Of a stretch of DNA of 12,646 bases, positions 7,166 through 12,646 are shown piece by piece. This DNA comes from Woeseia sp. (GTDB lineage: Bacteria; Pseudomonadota; Gammaproteobacteria; Steroidobacterales; Woeseiaceae), in the NCBI GenBank assembly GCA_018701055.1, contig JABIUH010000202.1, positions 1-12,646 on the forward strand. Direction: 5' to 3'. Below the pieces are notes generated by a model. It did not search any database and was not told where the DNA came from. It was given only the letters and a program-made list of their open reading frames with translations. The position numbers and the translations under genes were made by a program. Each line of letters begins with the position of its first letter. Position 1 is the stretch's first letter.

Positions 7166-7698
7166 ACTGTACTCCGCTCTTTCTCCGCGAGCCTAAGGCC
7201 CAATACCTCATGGCGCTTTAGGCGCCGATTTGCGAAGAACGCCGCAACCCCGCAGGAACTGAAGGCGTAAATATGGTCGGTAGGACTGATGGTATTGTCG
7301 AAAAAGACTCGTAGGGTATCCAAAGACAGTCCGCCGAGAATCTGTCCAGGTGTCGCATCAATATACTGAGCAGTTTGTAGAACGCCGATCAGCAAATTGC
7401 CAACATAGGCCGCAAGACCAGCAACCAACACAGCGATAACCGGAAAACGCCAATCCAGGCCACGCCCGAAGCGCTGCACTGCCACGCCAATTAATGCCCC
7501 AATCAGCACGCTAAACCACGGGAAAACCAAACCTGAATCTAGCGAAAGAAGTGCCCAGAACCAACTCAACAACAGCGCTACCGCAATACTTCCCAGCGCG
7601 CCACGAAGCACCGACTGTTCGGCAAGTAGCTGAAGTCCGTCTGCTGGCGGCAGCTTCTCGGATGGTTTGCGGGTATGTTTTTGTTTGAGGCGAAACAT
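7162..7698 (-). CDS. Integral membrane protein of unknown function
   Basis: I do not recognise this 178-residue protein as a named family. The first 30 residues are basic and polar with no signal sequence. Hydrophobic segments at about 31-51, 57-76, 85-107 and 141-156 suggest three or four membrane spans, with a short charged loop RFGRGLDWR between the second and third. The tail (NRRLKRHEVLGLRLAEKERSTV) is basic and probably cytoplasmic. It is the first gene of an operon and its stop overlaps the GST ATG in ATGA, so it is co-translated with two glutathione-linked enzymes. No clear Shine-Dalgarno precedes the ATG at 7698. The 110-bp gap to the divergent lipoprotein gene holds an inverted repeat. 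Confidence 0.75.
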   Translation of the reverse strand: MFRLKQKHTRKPSEKLPPADGLQLLAEQSVLRGALGSIAVALLLSWFWALLSLDSGLVFPWFSVLIGALIGVAVQRFGRGLDWRFPVIAVLVAGLAAYVGNLLIGVLQTAQYIDATPGQILGGLSLDTLRVFFDNTISPTDHIYAFSSCGVAAFFANRRLKRHEVLGLRLAEKERSTV

Positions 7699-7747
7699 TG
7701 TGGCGATGTGAACAGTAGTTGTGCGGCGCTGTATAGTACCGTAGTTT

Positions 7748-7767
7748 CGAATCGTGGCATCGATTCG
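7748..7767. promoter_or_regulatory. Inverted repeat in the divergent gap between membrane protein and lipoprotein genes
   Basis: CGAATCG at 7748-7754 and CGATTCG at 7761-7767 are a perfect 7-bp dyad around a 6-nt spacer, TGGCAT. Both divergent promoters must be in this gap, so it may be an operator. Its inner core ATCG-N6-CGAT matches the dyad at 11385-11402. No convincing -35/-10 pair could be placed. Confidence 0.35.
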
Positions 7768-7798
7768 CGGTCCACGTTGGTGGTTTATTCTTCCTCTC

Positions 7799-7802
7799 GG
7801 AG
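7799..7802 (+). promoter_or_regulatory. Ribosome binding site that favours a GTG start for the lipoprotein
   Basis: GGAG at 7799-7802 abuts the ATG at 7803, which is too close to serve it, but lies six bases before the GTG at 7809. Confidence 0.6.
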
Positions 7803-7808
7803 ATGCTT

Positions 7809-8420
7809 GTGCAGGATTTTCAACACCTTAGACAAACAATAATTTGTTTAATATTGGTGCTGTTGACGGCGTGCGCAACCGCCCCTATTTCGTCCACAAT
7901 TATTCAGACGCTTCATGACACCTCGATATCACGAGCACCTTTCGCAAATGTGTTGATCATTGGTGTGGCAGGTGATTTCGAATCACGAGCGCTGTTCGAG
8001 CGACAAATCGTTGCACATTTGGCCGATGCCACTGGCAATGCAAGCGCTTATTTCACGGTAGTTGGCCGCCGCCCACTATTTACGCGTACCGCCATGGAAA
8101 CCGCGATTAACTCCCGTAACTTTGATGCGGTTTTATTTGTCAGGGAAAAAGGTCAGGAACGCGAAGACTTTGCCTCCGGTCGGCCGGTGGCCTCAGGGTT
8201 CGATTTATTTAACTACGACTATCCAGAATTGAATGGCGGTATCAGCATCGAGCAAGCAGCCACCATTACATTTGTAACCGAGCTTTATTCGGTCGCAGAA
8301 CGAAAGAAAATCTGGTCAATCGATTCTTTAAGTTTCGACAACACCACGGCAACCGAACTAGTCAATGAACAAGCCGCTATGATCGCTCAAGAAATTATCA
8401 AGGACGGTTTACTTCCCTAA
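7809..8420 (+). CDS. Predicted lipoprotein of unknown function
   Basis: This 203-residue protein (205 if the ATG at 7803 is used) has a type II signal peptide: positively charged start, hydrophobic LRQTIICLILVLL, and lipobox LTAC, giving a lipidated Cys at about position 22. The mature part begins NVLIIGVAGDFESRALFERQIVAHL, a pattern seen in periplasm-facing lipoproteins that I recall only as hypothetical proteins. The remainder is a compact alpha/beta domain with no catalytic motif I can see. The residue after the Cys is Ala, not Asp, so outer-membrane sorting is expected if the organism follows the Lol +2 rule. The gene lies 21 bp before the exported GGT-family gene on the same strand, so the two probably form an operon and act in the same envelope compartment. 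Confidence 0.78.
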   Translation: MQDFQHLRQTIICLILVLLTACATAPISSTIIQTLHDTSISRAPFANVLIIGVAGDFESRALFERQIVAHLADATGNASAYFTVVGRRPLFTRTAMETAINSRNFDAVLFVREKGQEREDFASGRPVASGFDLFNYDYPELNGGISIEQAATITFVTELYSVAERKKIWSIDSLSFDNTTATELVNEQAAMIAQEIIKDGLLP

Positions 8421-8441
8421 AACTTTATCGAGTAGCAACCT

Positions 8442-10340
8442 ATGTTTCCAGTAATTAGAGGCACATCGTTACGAGTACTTTTTCTGGCTTGCGCCGCAAC
8501 CCTCTTAGGTTTTGTTCCTGCGGCTGCACAAGAAACCGCAAAACCGGTTTTACATGGCAAGCACTGGGTAGCGGTAACCGGAAAACCATTGGCCGCGACG
8601 GCAGGCAGCATGACATTCACGCGTGGCGGCAACGCTGTTGATGCCGCATGCGCGATGTTGGGTGCAACATCGACGATGTGGGACACGCTCGGCTGGGGCG
8701 GAGAAACACAGGCACTTATATTCAACCCGAATACCGGTGAGGTGATCGGTATTAATGCGCTCGGTGTTGCACCAACCGGTGCCACGGCAGATTTTTTTCG
8801 CGCGCGCGGCATGATCTATCCTCCCGAATACGGACCCTTAGCGGCCGTGACGCCAGGTACTCCGGGTGGCCTGATGGTGATGCTTGCCGAGTACGGAACA
8901 CTCAGTCTCGCAGAGGTATTGGCACCCTCAATGCAGATGGCTGAGGGTTACCCAATTGAGCGGGCCCAAGCGAACAACATGGAGAGCAACAAAGACATTC
9001 TGGCGCAGTGGGAGAGCTCCAAAAGAGTGTTTCTCCCGAATATGAACAAAGACAATAGTCAGGAACGCGCAGCGCCACGTGCCGGTGAAATTTTTAAACA
9101 ACCCGAGTTGCTCGCGACACTGCAAAAGTTAGTGGACACTGAGAGTGCGGCGTTGAAGGCGGGGAAAAGTCGCAAGGAAGCTATTTATGCTGCCTATGAT
9201 CGCTTTTATCGGGGTGACATCGCGAAAGCCCTGGTAAACGGTTCGACAGAGTATGGCGGCTTAATCACCATGTCTGATCTCGACAATTGGCAAGTACACA
9301 TCGAGAAGCCGGTTAGCACTAATTACAAAGGTATTGAAGTTTACAAGCTCACGCACTGGGTCCAGGGACCCGTACTACTGCAGGCATTGAACATACTCGA
9401 AGACATCGATCTCAAGAGTATGGGTTACAACACCACACGATATATCCATGCGCTGTATCAGGCCATGAACTTAGCCTTTGCTGACAGAGACTTTTACTAC
9501 GGCGACCCCTATGTTCCCCCGGCTGAGCCTATCGACGGATTGTTATCGAAAGAGTACGCGGAGCAACGGCGAGGCGAAATTAATTGGGAACGAAACGCTC
9601 CTGACACGAAACCAGGTAATCCATATCCCTATCAGGGTGACAAAAACCCCTACCTCGATTTACTCGAGAAATGGACTCCGGTTCCACCGGCAGCCGATGC
9701 GTTGGGTGCCGAGAGTTTTCAGCAGGCCAGACTAATGAGCGACGACGAAAGTTTTCGCGCGGGAACAACATCCATTCAGGCTGCCGACGCTGAAGGCTGG
9801 GTTGTTTCAATCACTCCGAGTGGTGGTTGGATACCGGCCTTTATCGCCGGCGACACCGGCATTGGTTTAAGTCAGCGCATGCAGAGTTTTGTCCTCGACG
9901 AGGCGCTGAATCCATTTAACATCGTGCAACCCGGACAACGGCCGCGCGCGACCCTAACACCGAGTCTCGCGTTGAAAGACGGTAGCCCCTTTCTTGCCTT
10001 CTCTGTTCAGGGCGGGGATAGCCAGGATCAGAATTTGCTGCAGTTCTTTCTCAATATGGTTGAGTTCGGCATGAACGTGCAGCAAGCGGTTGAGGCCCAC
10101 AATGTCACTAGTTACCAGATGCAAAGTTCTTTTGGCGCACATAAATCGGAGCCCGGGCGGCTCGAGCTGTCGGAAAAAGTACCCGAGTGGGTTCGTGAAG
10201 ACCTAGGCGAGATGGGCTACGACATCGATATCGTTGATCGAACCTACAGTCCTATCACTGCAATCTACTTCGATGCCGAGAATGGCTCAATGTGGGGAGG
10301 CGCCAGTGATTATGGCGACGACTACGGCGTCGCTTGGTAG
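8442..10340 (+). CDS. Gamma-glutamyltransferase-family protein (exported Ntn hydrolase)
   Basis: This 632-residue protein has a Sec signal peptide (LRVLFLACAATLLGFVPAAAQ, cleavage near residue 29), so it acts in the periplasm. GGT enzymes are made as proenzymes that self-cleave before a catalytic threonine. AGTTSIQAADAEGWVVSITPS fits the cleavage site, with nucleophile T442 giving a small subunit of about 190 residues. The N-terminal GGNAVDAACAMLGA and AAVTPGTPGGLMVML blocks are family hallmarks. It differs from classical GGT: the PLSSM motif that binds the gamma-glutamyl group is RPRATLTPS (about 501-508), and the GGSRI loop is GGDSQDQN (524-531). It belongs to the divergent GGT-like group, so glutathione may not be the substrate. 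It probably forms an operon with the preceding lipoprotein and ends at a hairpin. Confidence 0.88.
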   Translation: MFPVIRGTSLRVLFLACAATLLGFVPAAAQETAKPVLHGKHWVAVTGKPLAATAGSMTFTRGGNAVDAACAMLGATSTMWDTLGWGGETQALIFNPNTGEVIGINALGVAPTGATADFFRARGMIYPPEYGPLAAVTPGTPGGLMVMLAEYGTLSLAEVLAPSMQMAEGYPIERAQANNMESNKDILAQWESSKRVFLPNMNKDNSQERAAPRAGEIFKQPELLATLQKLVDTESAALKAGKSRKEAIYAAYDRFYRGDIAKALVNGSTEYGGLITMSDLDNWQVHIEKPVSTNYKGIEVYKLTHWVQGPVLLQALNILEDIDLKSMGYNTTRYIHALYQAMNLAFADRDFYYGDPYVPPAEPIDGLLSKEYAEQRRGEINWERNAPDTKPGNPYPYQGDKNPYLDLLEKWTPVPPAADALGAESFQQARLMSDDESFRAGTTSIQAADAEGWVVSITPSGGWIPAFIAGDTGIGLSQRMQSFVLDEALNPFNIVQPGQRPRATLTPSLALKDGSPFLAFSVQGGDSQDQNLLQFFLNMVEFGMNVQQAVEAHNVTSYQMQSSFGAHKSEPGRLELSEKVPEWVREDLGEMGYDIDIVDRTYSPITAIYFDAENGSMWGGASDYGDDYGVAW

Positions 10341-10352
10341 CGAAGCAGAGAT

Positions 10353-10375
10353 GGGTCAGAGTCAAACTCTGACCC
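10353..10375. terminator. Hairpin between convergent genes; member 3 of the GTCAGAG family
   Basis: A perfect 10-bp stem (GGGTCAGAGT at 10353-10362 with 10366-10375) closes a CAA loop. It fills the 38-bp gap between the 3' ends of the GGT-family gene and the convergent cyclodeaminase-family gene. The trailing T-tract is poor on both strands (GGTTTA on the plus side), so it is weaker as an intrinsic terminator than the one at 5931. Its core is the same TGGGTCAGAG. Confidence 0.6.
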
Positions 10376-10378
10376 GGT

Positions 10379-11326
10379 TTATCTCTGGCCGTCGTTGAAA
10401 TTGTCGAATGCCAGAGCCGCAGCGGCCAAGTCTTCAAGTGCTGTACCCACTGACTTAAATAACGTGATCGAATTTTTGTCAGTTCGCCCGGATACGGCAT
10501 TAGTCGCCAATTCTCGAAGAGAACCGCGAATGTCTGCTTCGCAAATCGATCCCGTCTCAAGCGCCTGCACGATTTCGCCCGCTTCCGTCAGGGCGCCGAC
10601 GCGAGTATCCACATAGACGTCCGCAATGGAGACCGCGTGGCCATCTGCTTCGGCCATGTCTGGCTTAAATGCGCCGACGAGATCCAAATGTTGGCCCGCC
10701 CGCAGCCAGTCGCCATGCACGAGTGGTTCAGTCGCGAGGGTTGCGCAGCTGATGATATCGGCAGCGCTCACTGCTTCCGCCAGATCATCTGCCACCGAGA
10801 CCGATATTCTATCGTCGCCGAGTTCCGCGGCCAGGTGGTCAGCAGCGGCGGCCCGCCGACCCCAAATGACAACTTCCGTTATGGGTCGCACCGTTCGATG
10901 TGCGGCAATCAAATGAGGGGCCAATTTTCCGGTACCCACCATTAATAACTTCTTGGAATCTTTACAGGATAGGTAGGACGACGCAAGTGCCGACGCGGCG
11001 GCGGTTCTTTGTAGCGTAAGCTCGGTTCCATCCAGCAGCGCCACCGGAATTCCGGTTGACGCATCCATTAAGAGGTAACTGCCGGAAACCGCTGGAATGC
11101 CCAACGCCGAATTTTTCGGAAATACGGTAACAATCTTTACGCCAATGTAATCACTCGACCATGCCGACATTAGCAGCAACGTACCAGGCGCATTATTTTC
11201 GGCCGCAATTTCGTGGTGTGCCCGCGGCGGTACATTCACGCTTTTCCGAAACGCTTCATCCAATGCATCCACCATGGCCTGGCGTGGCAGGCAATTCGCG
11301 ACGGTTTGTGCATCTAGACTCTTCAT
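10379..11326 (-). CDS. Ornithine cyclodeaminase/mu-crystallin family NAD(P)-dependent enzyme (likely imine/ketimine reductase)
   Basis: This 315-residue cytoplasmic protein spans the full family length. Substrate-carboxylate residues R35, K64 (GVKIVTVFP) and R107 (DGTELTLQRTAA) are present, followed by a Rossmann NAD(P) site (VGTGKLAPHLI, residues 130-140) and the C-terminal FKSVGTALEDLAAA. In ornithine cyclodeaminase proper the catalytic Asp lies in GGDCPGKTE; here that block is GAFKPDMAE (218-226), with Phe at the Asp position. That pattern is usual in the imine-reducing members (delta1-pyrroline-2-carboxylate or ketimine reductases, mu-crystallin), so a reductase is more likely than deamination of ornithine. 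The comparison is from memory. The ATG lacks a clear Shine-Dalgarno. It converges on the GGT-family gene and diverges from the NnrU-family gene. Confidence 0.88.
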   Translation of the reverse strand: MKSLDAQTVANCLPRQAMVDALDEAFRKSVNVPPRAHHEIAAENNAPGTLLLMSAWSSDYIGVKIVTVFPKNSALGIPAVSGSYLLMDASTGIPVALLDGTELTLQRTAAASALASSYLSCKDSKKLLMVGTGKLAPHLIAAHRTVRPITEVVIWGRRAAAADHLAAELGDDRISVSVADDLAEAVSAADIISCATLATEPLVHGDWLRAGQHLDLVGAFKPDMAEADGHAVSIADVYVDTRVGALTEAGEIVQALETGSICEADIRGSLRELATNAVSGRTDKNSITLFKSVGTALEDLAAAALAFDNFNDGQR

Positions 11327-11384
11327 GGGGAGGCCGAGGATAGCACTTCCGCGCCCGCATCAAGACCTGTAATGTCAGTGCAAC

Positions 11385-11402
11385 GGATCGTTACTTCGAT
11401 CC
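11385..11402. promoter_or_regulatory. Inverted repeat in the divergent gap between cyclodeaminase-family and NnrU-family genes
   Basis: GGATCG at 11385-11390 and CGATCC at 11397-11402 form a perfect 6-bp dyad around the 6-nt spacer TTACTT, inside the 122-bp gap between 11326 and 11449. The inner core ATCG-N6-CGAT is shared with the dyad at 7748-7767. It may be an operator; no convincing promoter hexamers were placed. Confidence 0.33.
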
Positions 11403-11438
11403 CGCTTTAACTCAGAATTTTGCACGACGACCCTCTGT

Positions 11439-11442
11439 GGAG
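11439..11442 (+). promoter_or_regulatory. Ribosome binding site that fixes the NnrU-family start
   Basis: GGAG lies six bases before ATG at 11449. It overlaps the alternative GTG at 11437, which has no site of its own, so the ATG is the better start. Confidence 0.7.
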
Positions 11443-11448
11443 AGTGAC

Positions 11449-12015
11449 ATGAATTTTTTGATTGCCGGTGTTTCGTTATGGGTCATCGCCCACTTGATCC
11501 CAACTCTCGGCGCAGGGTTTCGCCAAGCGCTGATCGATAAGCTCGAGGATAGACCGTATCGCGGTGTATTTGCGTTGACAATTCTAACGTCGCTCGGATT
11601 AATCGTTGTCGGCTGGAGAGCGACTCCAGAACAGTACCTGTACGTCCTTCCCGTATGGTCGAGAACCGCGGGAATTACCCTGATGATGATCGCTATTTTC
11701 TTGATTAGCGCATCTCATGGAAAAACAATTGTAAAACGTTTTGTCAGGCACCCAATGCTGATGGGCGTTTTCGTTTGGTCAATGAGCCATCTCTTGACGA
11801 ACGGCACTAGTCGGGCGCTCATATTGTTTGGCGGACTTGGCCTGTGGGCATTAATAGAAATGCCATTGATTAGCACCCGCGAGGGCGCAAGAGAGCTACC
11901 GCAAGCACCGGGATTAAGATCTGAATTGATCGTCCTTAGCATTAGTGCAGTTGTTTTTGTTGGTTTGCTTTTTTTACACCCGTACTTCGCGGGCGTGTCG
12001 CCAATCCCTATGTAG
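11449..12015 (+). CDS. NnrU-family integral membrane protein
   Basis: This 188-residue inner-membrane protein has about six predicted spans (roughly 1-20, 38-56, 72-90, 102-117, 121-140 and 158-176). Family signatures are AHLIPTL near H15, the loop DRPYRGVFAL, and RHPMLMGVFVWSMSHLLTNGTSRALILFG around H101 and H114. These conserved histidines are typical of NnrU proteins, first linked to nitrite/nitric oxide reduction and similar in fold to the isoprenoid-quinone or haem-binding type of membrane protein. No denitrification gene is nearby, so the original nitrogen-oxide role cannot be assumed. The last span is followed by a short tail. It is convergent with the truncated gene downstream, with only six bases between the stops and no clear terminator. 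Confidence 0.85.
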   Translation: MNFLIAGVSLWVIAHLIPTLGAGFRQALIDKLEDRPYRGVFALTILTSLGLIVVGWRATPEQYLYVLPVWSRTAGITLMMIAIFLISASHGKTIVKRFVRHPMLMGVFVWSMSHLLTNGTSRALILFGGLGLWALIEMPLISTREGARELPQAPGLRSELIVLSISAVVFVGLLFLHPYFAGVSPIPM

Positions 12016-12021
12016 GTTAAT

Positions 12022-12510
12022 TCAATAGGGTCGATACGGCCTTTTGAAGTAGACGATCAGATTAATACCGAAGAACAATAAAAATCCAACCATCGACATG
12101 CGCCAGTAACTCGTAGCAGCTTTCACGATTTGAAAGTGATCGACAAATATAGTTTCGCACGCACCATCACCGGTATCCTCGCGCGTTGTGCTTGTTCCGC
12201 GTTGTACTCCACCATCGTTACCGTAGCTTGCAAGCATCCCAGTGATTTTTATCTGATCACCGATGCTCAGCGCTTTCACTTGCTTGCGTATAGATGCATC
12301 GTCAGACAATAAGTGGTTATTTGAAAGCTGATCCATATCAAAAGCTTCCCACGCGAGCGAATCGCGGGTTTTGACATTGCAGGTAAAAATACCGTTCCAG
12401 AAATCAATTTTGTCCAAGCGTGGATTCGTGGTGTTGTCGCCCCAGATAACGCAGACGTCCAACATATTCAGGTGACCATTTGATCGTGAGTGCATGTGGC
12501 AAGTTCCGTC
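12022..12510 (-). pseudogene. 3' remnant of a conserved gene of unknown function, 5' end removed by IS insertion
   Basis: The frame reads from the IS junction (about 12511) to a TGA at 12022. From the ATG at 12495 it would give 157 residues, but this Met lies within a coding frame that continues without a stop to the IS edge and has no Shine-Dalgarno. Recognisable blocks are HLNMLDVCVIWGDN, the FTCNV strand, LSNNHLLSDD, ALSIGDQIKITGMLASYG and TSTTREDTGDGACETIFVD, then one C-terminal membrane span (YWRMSMVGFLLFFGINLIVYF) and a basic end. I recall a gammaproteobacterial hypothetical family with these motifs that is longer and has an N-terminal anchor, so the N-terminal part is probably lost. 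The fold looks OB-like, but the function is unknown. Confidence 0.7.
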
Positions 12511-12646
12511 ATAATAGGTCCAGTTGCTATTTTAGGGTTTCTCGATACTGGAGGAACCGATGAAGGGCAAGCGATTTACAGAAGAACAAATAATACGGAT
12601 TTTACAAGAGGCAGAATTTGGACTTTCAGTGGCGGATGTTTGCCAC
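12511..12646 (+). mobile_element. Right partial copy of the same IS3-family element, opposite orientation
   Basis: The first 49 bases (12511-12559) are identical to the reverse complement of 333-381, and the next 87 bases of orfA differ at four positions. The terminus and leader are therefore present; the rest runs off the window. The element is inserted into the gene at 12022-12510. It reads rightward, so both copies are transcribed away from the interior. The exact end may be a few bases inside 12511. Confidence 0.85.
12560..12646 (+). CDS. IS3-family transposase OrfA, N-terminal 29 codons (partial, runs off the window)
   Basis: ATG at 12560 with an upstream GGAGG opens MKGKRFTEEQIIRILQEAEF and continues into the helix-turn-helix (SVADVCH). 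Compared with the left copy there are two silent changes and two replacements: Val to Ile at codon 14 and Arg to His at codon 29. The latter is in the CRKH segment of the HTH, at the last codon of the window. Confidence 0.85.
   Translation, partial: MKGKRFTEEQIIRILQEAEFGLSVADVCH

Noticed and set aside
10637..10945. 102-codon plus-strand frame opposite the cyclodeaminase-family gene
   Set aside because: Antisense shadow of a gene with clear motifs; composition is typical of a complementary-frame artefact.
12006..12030. CCCTAT...ATAGGG dyad between the NnrU-family gene and the truncated gene
   Set aside because: Six-bp AT-containing stem with a 13-nt loop and no adjacent T-run; it overlaps both coding ends and is not convincing as a terminator.
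1..12646. Defence system, prophage, CRISPR array, tRNA or rRNA genes
   Set aside because: I looked for spaced direct repeats, cloverleaf ends, integrases other than the IS transposase, and toxin-antitoxin or restriction motifs, and saw none. Only a real repeat or covariance scan would be conclusive.

Overview
This 12.6 kb window looks like chromosomal DNA of a gammaproteobacterium. The glutathione reductase and oligopeptidase A closely resemble the enterobacterial proteins, and gor and prlC are also near neighbours in E. coli. GC content is moderate. I cannot name the genus. The window is bounded on both sides by partial copies of one IS3-family element (probably IS407 group), in opposite orientation with their orfA ends facing inward. 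This may be a composite-transposon-like layout, or simply an assembly contig that stops where a repeated IS begins.

Layout: (1) 1-381, left IS copy (minus strand: orfA, an A7 frameshift site, first 24 codons of orfB). (2) 477-1823, gor, glutathione reductase, minus strand, followed by a hairpin. (3) 1908-4696, prlC (oligopeptidase A) and xthA (exonuclease III) on the plus strand, joined by a GTGA overlap, then a solitary HD-domain phosphohydrolase (4823-5932) ending at a 20-bp-stem bidirectional terminator. (4) 5983-7698, a minus-strand operon with ATGA overlaps: membrane protein, then a glutathione S-transferase broken by a one-base frameshift at an A6 run, then a kappa-GST/HCCA-isomerase-like protein. 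(5) 7809-10340, a lipoprotein and an exported gamma-glutamyltransferase-family enzyme on the plus strand. (6) 10379-11326, an ornithine cyclodeaminase/mu-crystallin family protein, minus strand. (7) 11449-12015, an NnrU-family membrane protein. (8) 12022-12510, the 3' remnant of a conserved gene cut by the right IS. (9) 12511-12646, right IS copy.

Functionally, four loci belong to glutathione-linked families: gor regenerates GSH, the GST and kappa-GST-like protein would use it, and the GGT-family enzyme may cleave gamma-glutamyl compounds in the periplasm. This is a loose theme rather than one operon. I found no CRISPR array, phage, toxin-antitoxin or defence module. The most notable structural signals are three hairpins sharing a GTCAGAG core, each at a gene 3' end, and a dyad with 6-nt spacing in each of the three divergent intergenic gaps.
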